NCBI GenBank assembly: GCA_902493345.1
Contig: CABUPM010000003.1
Coordinates: 1 to 57,347 of the forward strand
Direction: 5' to 3'
Length of the DNA stretch: 57,347 nucleotides
Source of the DNA: an uncultured Eubacteriales bacterium
Lineage (GTDB): Bacteria > Bacillota > Clostridia > Lachnospirales > Bianqueaceae
The translations under genes and the position numbers were made by a program. Under the pieces are notes generated by a model that ran no database searches, had not been told where the DNA came from, and saw nothing but the letters and a program-made list of their open reading frames with translations. This document shows positions 33,798-42,432 of this stretch, piece by piece; position 1 is the stretch's first letter; each line of letters starts with the position of its first letter.

Positions 33798-34847
33798 ATG
33801 AGGACTTTTTTGATTGACCTGGAAAATGTGAAGAATCAGGGAATGATAGGAATCGAGGCGCTTGCGGCAGAGGATCGTGTATTTATCTTCTACAGCGAGA
33901 ATGCCAATTCGCTGAGCATTCCTACGATCCAGGCGATGAATAACAGTAAAGCGACGATTGATTATGTACACCTGCAGCGCAGCGGACGAAACGCGATGGA
34001 TTTTCAGATTGTAGCGCTGTTGGGATTTCTGATCGGAAGTGAGAGAGCAGGGCAGTTCTGCATCGTAAGTCAGGATAACGGATATCTGGCGCCGGTAGAA
34101 TTCTTTATGGACCATGCCGCAGACCAGCTGGACGTACATGTGCTGCTGTCAGCATCGATTCAGAAGGCGGTACGCAAGTGGAATTCTCTGGCATCCAATC
34201 CGGCGCCCCAGCCGCGGGTGATGGAAGTAGAGCCTGTAGTGATGGAAGTGACGGAGCAGGAAGAAGAGGCAGAGCCTGTAGCGGAAGAACTCCCAGAGAC
34301 GGAAGAGGTAACGGAAGCGGTGGCAGAGGAGGCGGAGCCGGTCCAGGAAGAGCCTGAGGTACCGGTACAGACCGAGCCGGAAGAGAAAGAAGAGAAAGAG
34401 CCGGAGTCTAAGCCTGAGCCCAAGAAGCCGGAAGGATCCAGAAAGGCATCCAATCGCCGTGGACGTCCGAAAAAGGAGAATGCCCCGGCACAGACTCAGG
34501 CAGAAGAAACACCTGTTGTAGAAGCAAAAAAAGAAGAAAAGCCGGAGGGCGGCAGAAATAACAGACGGCGTTCCAAAGCCTCCAGGGAAAATAAGCAGAT
34601 CGAGGTATCCGCAGAGCTTTTGGAGCGGATTTCCAAGGTGCTTGCGGGACATACAGAAGTGACGCCGGAGCAGACCAAGGTGATCGGTCAGGCGCTTTTG
34701 TCCACACAGGCGAAAAACGAATTTTATCAGTTTTTCCGCCGTGCGTTGGGTGTTCAGGTTGGCGGAGAACTGTACCACATGGTACGGGGAGATTATGAAA
34801 AGCTAAAAGCCGCGGCGGCAGTCAATCGTCCTGCCAAAGAGGAGTAA
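33798..34847 (+). CDS. PIN/NYN-like nuclease-fold protein with acidic linker
   Basis: A 349-residue three-part protein. Residues 1-130 look like a NYN/PIN RNase fold: TFLIDLENVKNQG holds the first acidic pair, MDFQIVALLG the next acid, and FCIVSQDNGYLAPVEFF the last acidic position. Residues 145-285 are a low-complexity Glu/Pro/Val stretch followed by a basic patch with RRGRPKK, similar to an AT-hook. Residues 285-340 form a small helical domain (ELLERISKVLAGHTEVTPEQTK). It likely cleaves RNA or binds nucleic acid. No partner antitoxin is adjacent. RBS GGAGGAAAAG. The VanY gene follows by 29 bases. Confidence 0.65.
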   Translation: MRTFLIDLENVKNQGMIGIEALAAEDRVFIFYSENANSLSIPTIQAMNNSKATIDYVHLQRSGRNAMDFQIVALLGFLIGSERAGQFCIVSQDNGYLAPVEFFMDHAADQLDVHVLLSASIQKAVRKWNSLASNPAPQPRVMEVEPVVMEVTEQEEEAEPVAEELPETEEVTEAVAEEAEPVQEEPEVPVQTEPEEKEEKEPESKPEPKKPEGSRKASNRRGRPKKENAPAQTQAEETPVVEAKKEEKPEGGRNNRRRSKASRENKQIEVSAELLERISKVLAGHTEVTPEQTKVIGQALLSTQAKNEFYQFFRRALGVQVGGELYHMVRGDYEKLKAAAAVNRPAKEE

Positions 34848-34876
34848 CGGAGCGGAATTTGGAAAGGGGATAGTGT

Positions 34877-35848
34877 ATGGCAGCGTCAAAGCGCAGAGCG
34901 TCGTCTTCTCGAAAAAGGAGAAAGAGACAGACGCGCCTTCGGGCATTTTTGTTCTTGATCGTAGTTCTGGCGCTACTGGGATTTTTGGGATGGTACCTGT
35001 CGGAATATGGCGGCGGGGAGCCGATACTTCCGCAGGAAAGCAGCCGGTCGGAGGAACCCTCCCAGTCGGAAGAGCCCTCGAAGTCAGAGGAGTCTCCCAC
35101 GCCTGCGGACTCTTCTGCCGGTGAGGAAGAAGAGTCGGAAGAGGAATCCCAGCCGGAAGAGGCTTCGAATGGAGAATCTTCTGATGTGCCGGAAGAAGAA
35201 TCCTCGGAACCGGAGCTGGAAGTGAGTACATCCGGGGAGCCTTCCGGGGCTGATTATGTGATTGTGGATCCCAATGAGGGAGATTGGCGGTTGGTGCTTG
35301 TCAATAAGACGCATCGATTGGCCTCCAATATGGAGATTGAGACACGCCAGATTCAGGGAGAGGAAGTCGATGCCCGGGTCTATGACAGCCTGGTACAGAT
35401 GCTGGAAGACGGGGAGAGAGATTCTGACAGAGAGTTTTTGGTGTGCTCCGGCTACCGCAGTGTGGATCTGCAAAAGGAGCTTTTTGAGAATAAGATTCAG
35501 CGTGTTATGGCGGCAGATACTTCATTGACCTATGATGAGGCGTATGAGATTGCGGCGACAGTAGTCGCGATTCCGGGAGCCAGCGAACATAACACGGGGC
35601 TTACGGTAGATATCTGTGCGGTCGATTTTCAGATGCTGATTGAGGAATATGAAGAGACGGATGAGGCGCAGTGGCTTCGAGAGAACTGTTACCGGTACGG
35701 CTTTATCCTGCGTTATCCTAAGGGGAAAGAGGACGTGACAGGGATTATCTATGAGCCATGGCATTTTCGTTATGTAGGCGTGGAGGCTGCGACCGAGATC
35801 ATGCAGCGGGGAATCACGCTGGAGGAATATCTGGGAGAGGTAGAGTAA
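34877..35848 (+). CDS. VanY-type D-alanyl-D-alanine carboxypeptidase
   Basis: A 323-residue membrane-anchored peptidase of the VanY (M15B) family that trims the terminal D-Ala of peptidoglycan stem peptides. A very basic N-terminus precedes one helix (about residues 22-40). A Ser/Glu-rich wall-spanning stretch covers about 50-115. The catalytic domain has CSGYRS, the zinc motif SEHNTGLTVDI, and EPWHFRYVG, which carries the base Glu and the last zinc His. It is followed two bases later by the M50 gene. No van resistance genes are present, so this is a cell-wall maintenance enzyme. Confidence 0.92.
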   Translation: MAASKRRASSSRKRRKRQTRLRAFLFLIVVLALLGFLGWYLSEYGGGEPILPQESSRSEEPSQSEEPSKSEESPTPADSSAGEEEESEEESQPEEASNGESSDVPEEESSEPELEVSTSGEPSGADYVIVDPNEGDWRLVLVNKTHRLASNMEIETRQIQGEEVDARVYDSLVQMLEDGERDSDREFLVCSGYRSVDLQKELFENKIQRVMAADTSLTYDEAYEIAATVVAIPGASEHNTGLTVDICAVDFQMLIEEYEETDEAQWLRENCYRYGFILRYPKGKEDVTGIIYEPWHFRYVGVEAATEIMQRGITLEEYLGEVE

Positions 35849-35849
35849 G

Positions 35850-36494
35850 ATGAATCAATGGCCGCTGCTTGTGGAGCAGTTCAAGCTTCTGATCTATACG
35901 GCGCCGGCGACGCTGTTAGCGATTGCGGCGCATGAGGCGTCGCACGGGCTGGTATCATGGTGGCTGGGGGATCCGACCCCCAAGGAGGATGGGAGACTGT
36001 CTCTGAATCCGCTGCGCCACCTGGATCTTGTCGGTACAATCTGTATGCTGCTCTTTCATTTTGGCTGGGCCAAGCCGGTATCCGTCAATCCGAAATATTA
36101 TAAGAATCCCAAGCTGGGGATGGCGTTGACGGCGCTTGCGGGTCCGGCGATGAACTTTCTGCTGGCGTTTTTTGCAACGGGAGCCTTTGCGGGACTGTAT
36201 AAATTAGGAAACGGTAACGTAACAGGGGTTCTGGGGTACTGTATCCGCTTTATGGATTATTTCGCGGTGCTGAATATCGGACTGGGAACCTTTAATCTGA
36301 TTCCCGTGCCGCCTCTGGACGGCTCCAAGGTTCTGGCAGTACTGTTGCCGGAGCGCATATATTTTAAGCTTATGAAGTATGAACGCTACGGCAGTATACT
36401 GATGCTGGTTCTGTTGTACACGGGAATTCTCAGTGAACCGCTGGGCATCGTACGGAACTGGATCTTTGATGGAATGCTGAGTATCTGGCTCTGA
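35850..36494 (+). CDS. Site-2 protease-type M50 membrane metalloprotease
   Basis: A 214-residue zinc protease with the HEASH active-site motif in the first helix (residues 27-31) and the third ligand in FNLIPVPPLDGSK. About five membrane helices are seen, with no PDZ or CBS domain. This is the small Clostridia/Bacillus 'site-2 protease family' form. It starts two bases after the VanY stop, so the pair is co-transcribed. The substrate, perhaps an anti-sigma factor or signal-peptide remnant, is unknown. Confidence 0.9.
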   Translation: MNQWPLLVEQFKLLIYTAPATLLAIAAHEASHGLVSWWLGDPTPKEDGRLSLNPLRHLDLVGTICMLLFHFGWAKPVSVNPKYYKNPKLGMALTALAGPAMNFLLAFFATGAFAGLYKLGNGNVTGVLGYCIRFMDYFAVLNIGLGTFNLIPVPPLDGSKVLAVLLPERIYFKLMKYERYGSILMLVLLYTGILSEPLGIVRNWIFDGMLSIWL

Positions 36495-36503
36495 CAACCG
36501 GAT

Positions 36504-36559
36504 GCAAAACAGCCGTGCCTTCTATCCTTTTACAGGATGAAAGCACGGCTGTTTTTTGC
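36504..36559. terminator. Terminator between the M50 gene and tRNA-Pro
   Basis: GCAAAACAGCCGTGCCTT pairs with AAGCACGGCTGTTTTTTGC, with an inner ATCC/GGAT stem. It can serve both strands. Confidence 0.88.
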
Positions 36560-36598
36560 AATATAAAAGACCACCTCTGCAGACGGTCTATCTAGAAG

Positions 36599-36672
36599 TC
36601 TGGGTAACAGGAGTTGAACCTGCGGCCTCTTGAACCCCATTCAAGCGCTCTACCAAACTGAGCTATACCCAG
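36599..36672 (-). tRNA. tRNA-Pro (anticodon GGG)
   Basis: The 74-nt cloverleaf folds fully on the minus strand. Acceptor CTGGGTA/TACCCAG; D stem GCTC/GAGC; anticodon stem CTTGA/TCAAG with loop ATGGGGT (anticodon GGG, G37); T stem GCAGG/CCTGT with loop TTCAACT. The C1-G72 pair and A73 are the bacterial proline identity set. CCA is not encoded. It has its own consensus promoter. Confidence 0.96.
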
Positions 36673-36695
36673 ATGCTTATTCACAAGCAAAAATA

Positions 36696-36724
36696 ATTAT
36701 ATCATTTATTAGAGGGTGTGTCAA
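36696..36724 (-). promoter_or_regulatory. Full-consensus promoter for tRNA-Pro
   Basis: Minus strand TTGACA (36724-36719), 17 bases, TATAAT (36701-36696), with TG before the -10. Confidence 0.9.
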
Positions 36725-36833
36725 TACTACAATTGAAAATTTCTGAGGTTTCTTGGATATCGGGGTCTTGTCCGCACCGCCGTCGATTGGTAAGCATATA
36801 GTATATCAGAAGGCCAAGGAGGGAGGAAGACAG

Positions 36834-37142
36834 ATGGACATGGGATTTCTGACGGAATATTGTGTACCGGTCATTTTGGCGGCATGCCTGGTGGTGAGTT
36901 ATTGCATTCGGCGCATCCGATGGCTGTCCAGACTTAGCGACTAGTATATTCCAGCACTGATGGCGGTTCTGGGGCTCTTGTTGAGCATTCCGGTAACGCT
37001 TGGTTCCGGAGGGGAGGTTACGGTGCAAAGCCTTGTGGGAGGCGCGGTTACGGGGCTTGCCAGTACAGGAATGCGGCAGATCTTTGAGATTTTTATTGAA
37101 AAGAAGGAGGCCAATCATGAAACAAAGGGGCAGGATTCTTGA
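36834..37142 (+). pseudogene. Phage holin-like gene interrupted by in-frame TAG
   Basis: Read through one TAG (36942-36944), this gives a 102-residue phage holin. The first helix is FLTEYCVPVILAACLVVSYC. After the TAG comes YIPALMAVLGLLLSI, then VGGAVTGLASTGMRQIFE, the usual small-holin ending. The codon after the ATG, AAGGAGGGAGG upstream, and uninterrupted frame on both sides all argue that only the TAG breaks the gene. Its end overlaps the endolysin start by 26 bases, as in phage lysis cassettes. It is either a nonsense mutation or an amber-recoded phage gene (see findings). Confidence 0.75.
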
Positions 37143-37815
37143 GATTGCGAGGACGCAGCTGGGGTATAAGGAAGGGCCCAATAACGACACCAAGTACGGG
37201 GACTGGTATGGACTGCCGAATAACCCGTGGTGCCAGATGTTCATCAGTTGGTGTGCGGATCAGGCAGGTATTGGGACGGATATTATTCCCAGGGCGGCCA
37301 GCTGCCCGACCGCATTGGAGTGGTTTATGAAGAGGGACGGCAGAATCGGAGATATTCCCGCTCAGCCGGGCGACCTTGTATTTTACGAATGGTCCGGTGA
37401 AACGGCGGCAAGAGCGGCAGACCATGTGGGAATTGTGGAAAAGGTCGAAGGAAGCGAACCAAGTGAGCAGGTATTGACTACAATTGAAGGAAACTATAAT
37501 GATAATGTTCAGCGCCGGGTGGTACGATATCGGGATATGGGATTAAAAGCGATCTGCCGGCCGCGGTATACGGACCATGAGGAAGAGAAAAAGGTGCAGG
37601 CGCCTTTCGTACTGTCCCAAGGAGACACAGGTCAGGGAGTGCAGCTGCTGTAGATGGCGTTGCTGCTGCATGGATATGATGTCGGTGTCTATGGTATGGA
37701 TGGCCAATTCGGTCAGGCGACCAGGGCGGCACTGCTGCGGTTCCAGAAGGAAAAAGGATTGGAAGCGGATGGAATCTGCGGTACGGAAGTTTGGACGGCA
37801 CTCTGCGCAGGTTGA
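37117..37815 (+). pseudogene. Phage-type CHAP endolysin interrupted by in-frame TAG
   Basis: The first 178 codons encode a CHAP-type peptidoglycan amidase/endopeptidase. The catalytic Cys is in NPWCQMFISWCADQAG and the His in RAADHVGIVEKV. After a linker, a peptidoglycan-binding domain begins GDTGQGVQLL, then meets TAG (37651-37653). It continues in the same frame as MALLLHGYDVGVYGMDGQFG and LLRFQKEKGLEADGI to TGA 37813. The TAG falls where the family has Gln (LLQ..L), one base from CAG. RBS AAGGAGG. It is coupled to the holin gene. The truncated product would keep the catalytic domain but lose wall targeting. Confidence 0.8.
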
Positions 37816-37827
37816 TAAATTTCCCTC

Positions 37828-37857
37828 TTGACGAGCTCCGCCGTTCGGGTGTACTAT
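37828..37857 (+). promoter_or_regulatory. Putative promoter for the YitT gene
   Basis: TTGACG (37828-37833), 18 bases, TACTAT (37852-37857). Confidence 0.5.
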
Positions 37858-37907
37858 AGGTACAATGCTCTTGAACGGGTATTAGGAAGAGACAGAGGAG
37901 AGTTGGC

Positions 37908-38780
37908 ATGGAAGGGCAAAAGAAAGGTTTTTTAGGGATACAAAGCTGGAAAGAATTCGGAATGATGACAATCGGAACGCTGCTGGTGGGCGTGGGAATA
38001 TATTTCTTCAAATATCCCAATAATTTTACGACGGGCGGGGTCAGTGGCCTGTCCGTACTTTTGGGAAGCATTTCTCCCAAGGTGACGTCGGGTACGATTA
38101 TGGCGATCATCAATATTGTGTTTTTGATACTTGGCTTTTTGGTGTTGAACCGGGGCTTTGGATTCAAGACGATCTATTGCAGTCTGCTTCTATCCGGCTC
38201 GGTCTGGCTTTTGGAGCGGTTGGTACCCATGTCGGCCCCTCTGACTGACCAAAAGTTTCTGGAGCTGACGTTTTCGGTACTGCTGCCTGCTATCGGATCC
38301 GCGATACTGTTCAATATCGATGCAAGCACGGGCGGGACAGACATTATCGCCATGATTCTGAAGAAATACACTTCGCTGAATATCGGACATGCGCTTTTGT
38401 ATACGGATGCGATTATCGCGGCATCCTCAGCATTATTCTTTGGGATTGAAACCGGATTGTACTCCGTGTTGGGACTGACGCTGAAGGCAGTGGTTGTGGA
38501 CTATGTGATTGAGAGCATCAATATGCAGAAGAGCTTTACTGTGATCACGACGCATCCGGAGGAGATCTGTAACTTTATTACGCATACTCTGAATGGCGGA
38601 GCGACTCTGTGGAAGGCAAGCGGAGCATATACCGGAGAAGAGCGCTGGGTGATTATGACAGCACTGCATAGGTATCAGGCCAATGCCCTGCGTCATTATG
38701 TCAGAGAGACAGATCCGCATGGATTCATGTTTATCAGCAATATCAGCGATATCATAGGTAAAGGTTTCCGGGGAATGTAA
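37908..38780 (+). CDS. YitT-family membrane protein (DUF161/DUF2179)
   Basis: A 290-residue protein with five or six membrane helices in residues 15-195 and a soluble C-terminal DUF2179 domain (MQKSFTVITTHPEEICNFI). Family marks are FFKYPNNFTTGGVSGLSVLL and NIDASTGGTDIIAMILKKYT. These proteins are common in Firmicutes and have no established biochemical role, though transport has been suggested. It has RBS GAGGAG, a possible own promoter and a terminator at 38812, so it is monocistronic and unrelated to the lysis pair. Confidence 0.9.
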   Translation: MEGQKKGFLGIQSWKEFGMMTIGTLLVGVGIYFFKYPNNFTTGGVSGLSVLLGSISPKVTSGTIMAIINIVFLILGFLVLNRGFGFKTIYCSLLLSGSVWLLERLVPMSAPLTDQKFLELTFSVLLPAIGSAILFNIDASTGGTDIIAMILKKYTSLNIGHALLYTDAIIAASSALFFGIETGLYSVLGLTLKAVVVDYVIESINMQKSFTVITTHPEEICNFITHTLNGGATLWKASGAYTGEERWVIMTALHRYQANALRHYVRETDPHGFMFISNISDIIGKGFRGM

Positions 38781-38811
38781 TCACGCGGAACCGAAGGTAA
38801 GATAAAAAAGG

Positions 38812-38856
38812 GGCAAGTTATAGCGGAGAGAAAACGCTGTAACTTGCCGTTTTTAT
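38812..38856 (+). terminator. Terminator of the YitT gene
   Basis: GGCAAGTTATAGCG pairs with CGCTGTAACTTGCC (13 of 14), followed by GTTTTTATT. Confidence 0.88.
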
Positions 38857-38888
38857 TAGGGGTATGAATGAAAGGAGGATGAAAAGGA

Positions 38889-39434
38889 ATGATTTATTTC
38901 ACTGCAGATACACATTTTGGCCATGCCAATATTATAAAGATGTGCGAACGGCCTTATTCTAATGTGGAAGCCATGAATGAAGCGATGATTGCCGCCTGGA
39001 ATGAGCGTGTGCATGGCAATGATACTGTATATATCATCGGAGATATGTTTTTTCGCTGCGCGGACCCAGAGAGCATCCTAAAGCGGCTCAAAGGCAAGAA
39101 GCGGCTGATCGTAGGCAATCATGATGAGACCTGGATGGGAAAAGTGGACTTGAACCATTATTTTCTCAGCGTGGATCATTTCCTGGAAACTTCAGATGGC
39201 GTACGCGGGTTGATACTCTGTCACTATCCGTTGCTGACATGGAAACATGCCGAACGGACCTATATGATCCACGGCCATATTCACGCTAATACTACGGCGG
39301 ATTTCTGGCCACTGATTCAGTGCCGGGAACATGTATTGAATGCAGGTGTGGACCTGAATGACTATCATCCCGTCACCTTCGACGAGCTGGTAGAGAACAA
39401 CCGCAAGTTCAAGGCGGCGCATGCAGGGAAATAA
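38889..39434 (+). CDS. Calcineurin-like metallophosphoesterase
   Basis: A 181-residue single-domain phosphoesterase with all metal motifs: DTHFGH near the N-terminus, IGDMFF, GNHDE, CHYPLLTW and HGHIHANT. This compact type is frequent in both phages and Clostridia, where it may hydrolyse cyclic or simple phosphoesters; the substrate is unknown. RBS AAAGGAGGATG. The next gene is on the opposite strand with a 61-base gap. Confidence 0.88.
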   Translation: MIYFTADTHFGHANIIKMCERPYSNVEAMNEAMIAAWNERVHGNDTVYIIGDMFFRCADPESILKRLKGKKRLIVGNHDETWMGKVDLNHYFLSVDHFLETSDGVRGLILCHYPLLTWKHAERTYMIHGHIHANTTADFWPLIQCREHVLNAGVDLNDYHPVTFDELVENNRKFKAAHAGK

Positions 39435-39495
39435 AGCGAAAGTCAGCGTTGATGCGTAGGGATAATGGAGATTGAAAGAGCGACATCAATTCTGC

Positions 39496-40917
39496 TTATT
39501 GAACTGTATAATACTTTTGATTCCTACTTTTTGGTTTTTCAGGTATTGTCATTGCAAGTTTTCCGGCGGAAAGCAGTGGCTGGACATAATGCTGTATTGC
39601 ATAAAATACTGTTTTTACACCCAAAAATGCAGCAATTTCCTGCCTATTTTTCGGCTCGTGACAAAACGCCAGCAAATCATCGGCGGGCTCAGTACTTCCT
39701 GTTTCTTTTTCCGCTTTATTATAAAGCGTTACTACAAATTCGTTCCTGCGGTTTTCAAATTTTGGCGCTGGTAAGCCATACTCTTTCATTGCATTGCGCA
39801 TGGTGGGAATGCCCGAGTAGCGGTGTTCTGCGGCGGTCAGAATTTCTGCCATGACAGCCAAGGCGGGGTTTCGTAAATCTGGTCTGGCGATACCAAGCTG
39901 TTCAACGCTCATCCGACCATACAGACTTCCGGGACTGTGAATTTCGACGCGATCCGTAAAAAAGTCAATTTGAACAGGAGTCCCCTCAGTATGAATGCTA
40001 TAGTCACGATGAATAAGAGCGTTGAGAATTGCTTCGCGGAGAGCGTCTACAGGATATTCCGTTTTATCTGTACGAATACCGGTTTTTTTGCTGATAATGG
40101 TTTTTACTTTCATATTACGGCGGCAGAAATTCAGAGCCTCATCTACCATTTCCGTAATAGTTCCGCCAATCCGCTTGTTGTCGATAAAACGTGCAGAATC
40201 ATGATCCACATCACCAATTTCGGTCCCAGGCACAACAATTGCTGTGATACCAAGCTGAGGGAAGAATCCTTGAGGGAAAATACCGAAATTCAGAACAGCG
40301 GCCAATGTCGGAATGCCATTTCTTGTAATATTCAGCATTTCCATAGTCTGTTCCTGTGTCAGCCTGGAAAATCCAGGACGGTTTACACGTATTTTCTCTA
40401 TATAGCTTTGAATCTTTTCCATATCCAACAGCTGAAGCGTTGCTCGCTCAACAGGCCGCTCATCATCATGCAAATGTTTACGGAACGCTTCGTAGCTGTA
40501 TAGTTCATAATCTGTCATTGGTAAATCCGCATCACCAACACGAATGTAGGAACCCTTGGTACGCCCTGCTCCACGGTAGTAACAGGGACGCTCCGTAATG
40601 TCGATTGCCGGGATCTCTGCAGCACAAATGGTTTTTCCATGATATTCAGCCAGGGTGAATACAGCGCGAACTGGAGGCTCCATCTGTAAGCACTGTTCCG
40701 TTACCTTTTTTTGAAGATCTTGGGGATCATATACGCCGACAACCTGAAAAGCAGCATTTTCATCGATACCGAACACGAGAATGCCGCCGCTATCTTGATT
40801 GGAAAAACTCGACAGCGTATCATATAACCTCTTAGGACAGCCTATCTGTGCAGATTTAAGTTCAGTTGTTTGTTCTTCAGCTTTCTGTTTGCATATTTTG
40901 TTTGCTAATTCAAGCAT
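39496..40917 (-). CDS. AlbA_2/Schlafen-type DNA-binding ATPase-like regulator
   Basis: A 473-residue protein. The N-terminal AlbA_2 domain reads TTELKSAQIGCPKRLYDTLSS with SNQDSGGILVFGID. A middle region follows, then a GHKL-like ATPase fragment: LREAILNALIHRDYS, with RVEIHSPGSLYGRM. The C-terminus holds a possible winged helix (NRQEIAAFLGVKTVFYAIQ). Such proteins act as transcriptional regulators or in stress and phage responses. The gene looks A+T-richer than its neighbours, has no clear Shine-Dalgarno sequence before ATG 40917, and stands alone between a phosphoesterase and a MATE pump. It may be acquired. Confidence 0.8.
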   Translation of the reverse strand: MLELANKICKQKAEEQTTELKSAQIGCPKRLYDTLSSFSNQDSGGILVFGIDENAAFQVVGVYDPQDLQKKVTEQCLQMEPPVRAVFTLAEYHGKTICAAEIPAIDITERPCYYRGAGRTKGSYIRVGDADLPMTDYELYSYEAFRKHLHDDERPVERATLQLLDMEKIQSYIEKIRVNRPGFSRLTQEQTMEMLNITRNGIPTLAAVLNFGIFPQGFFPQLGITAIVVPGTEIGDVDHDSARFIDNKRIGGTITEMVDEALNFCRRNMKVKTIISKKTGIRTDKTEYPVDALREAILNALIHRDYSIHTEGTPVQIDFFTDRVEIHSPGSLYGRMSVEQLGIARPDLRNPALAVMAEILTAAEHRYSGIPTMRNAMKEYGLPAPKFENRRNEFVVTLYNKAEKETGSTEPADDLLAFCHEPKNRQEIAAFLGVKTVFYAIQHYVQPLLSAGKLAMTIPEKPKSRNQKYYTVQ

Positions 40918-41078
40918 GTTTTGCTAAATAAACCAAACAGATTTGAATACTTCAGCATTACTAAAGTCGAAACGTAAGGATTCACTATTTTTAGCAAGAG
41001 GAATATTAGGAGTGGGTATACGGATAGCTCAAAAAGACTTTTAAAAATGGATTTATTCATTTTTATACTCAATATGCT

Positions 41079-42419
41079 TTATATGTGTTTTAAACAACGC
41101 TGCCTTATGCATGCAACACGTCCGTGCCGATAATATAACGCTGAAGAGATCAGCAGTGTAACCAGTTCGGAACAGGGGATAGCGAGCCAGAGCCCGGCAA
41201 CGTCCAGAAAATGCGGGAGGATCAGCAAAAAGGCACAGGCCAGTACAAGAGAACGGAGGGTAGAGATCACTGCCGCGGCAAGACCATTGCCGAGGGCGGT
41301 GAAATATCCGGATAAAAAGACATTGGTGCCGATAAAGAGGAATAGGAGGCTAAAAAGACGCAGACCTTCCCAGGTGATCGCCGCGACAGTTTCTGAGCCC
41401 GTAAACAAACCGATCATTGTCGGGCCGCCCAAGAGGGAGATGGCCAGGATGAGGACAGAGCTGATAGCGATTGTGATAAAGCTATAGCGGAGAGTTTCAT
41501 TGATCTTATCGGAATTATCCGCTCCCAGGCTATAGCTGATCACCGGCGCCGCACCTACAGTGATACCCATATAAAAAGCGATAAAGAAGTAATAGATGTA
41601 CATGATGATGGTAACGGCAGCGACACCGTCCTCGCCAAAGTATCGCAGGGCAAGAATATTAAACAGGAAGGTGATGATGCCTGTAGAGAATTCCGTCAGC
41701 ATATCGCCGATGCCGTTGAGGCACGAACGCAACAGAACGGACCATCGAAAATGAGGACGGCAGAAGCGCAGATGGCTGCGCCGCAGAAAATAGACGAGAC
41801 CAATCAAAGCACTGACAGAAATGGAGAGAACCGTCCCCAAAGCGGCTCCCAATGTCCCCAGAGAAAGGACGCCCACCAGGATATAGTCCAGCAGAAGGTT
41901 CAGGAGCAGACCGGTCATGGACATGACCAGTCCAATACGGGAATTTCCGTCGGTACGCACCATGTATTCAAAGAAAAGCTTAAAAGTCATGGCGGCGGTT
42001 CCGCAAAGCGTTACGGCCGCATAAGGCAGGACATGGGGCATCAGGCGCTCTGTACTGCCCAGCAGTGTGACAAAGGGACGCAGGAATAGTAATCCGAATA
42101 CGGTGAAAAGAATCGCGAAGACAGCCAGTACACAGCACATGGTACTAAAGATCTGGTTAGCTTCGTAATCCTTTTGCTCGCCCCTCCGTTCCCCGATGAT
42201 GGCGCCCGCGCCGGAAGCAATCATGACAGCTATGCCAAAGATGATGCAGGTAATCGGGATTACGATGTTGATGGCGGCAAGAGCGTCTGAACCCGCATAG
42301 CGCGATACAAAGAAGCCGTCAATCGTAGTGTAGAACGACAAAAAAACCATGGTCAGTACCGAAGGCGTCAGCTGTTTCAGATATTGTCGGTAACTGACAG
42401 GTGCTTCAAAACGATCCAA
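41079..42419 (-). CDS. MATE-family multidrug efflux pump
   Basis: A 446-residue, 12-helix MATE transporter, exporting cationic drugs or metabolites in exchange for Na+ or H+. Family segments are FYTTIDGFFVSRYAGSDALAAINIVIP at the N-terminus, SGAGAIIGERRG, and FFIAFYMGITVGAAPVISYSLGA between the halves. RBS AAGGAGG at an eight-base spacing. It is divergent from a MerR/BmrR-type regulator. The shared intergenic region has a 19-bp-spaced promoter with a dyad, so the pump is probably induced when the regulator binds a ligand. Confidence 0.92.
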   Translation of the reverse strand: MDRFEAPVSYRQYLKQLTPSVLTMVFLSFYTTIDGFFVSRYAGSDALAAINIVIPITCIIFGIAVMIASGAGAIIGERRGEQKDYEANQIFSTMCCVLAVFAILFTVFGLLFLRPFVTLLGSTERLMPHVLPYAAVTLCGTAAMTFKLFFEYMVRTDGNSRIGLVMSMTGLLLNLLLDYILVGVLSLGTLGAALGTVLSISVSALIGLVYFLRRSHLRFCRPHFRWSVLLRSCLNGIGDMLTEFSTGIITFLFNILALRYFGEDGVAAVTIIMYIYYFFIAFYMGITVGAAPVISYSLGADNSDKINETLRYSFITIAISSVLILAISLLGGPTMIGLFTGSETVAAITWEGLRLFSLLFLFIGTNVFLSGYFTALGNGLAAAVISTLRSLVLACAFLLILPHFLDVAGLWLAIPCSELVTLLISSALYYRHGRVACIRQRCLKHI

Positions 42420-42432
42420 AATAAAAACCTCC

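Noticed and set aside
34877..35848. Vancomycin resistance gene vanY in a van cluster
   Set aside because: No vanHAX, vanR or vanS genes are adjacent; the genes around it are a PIN/NYN protein and an M50 protease.
36599..37815. Complete prophage integrated at tRNA-Pro
   Set aside because: No integrase, structural or replication genes and no duplicated tRNA end were seen. Only a lysis pair is present, on the 5' side of the tRNA.
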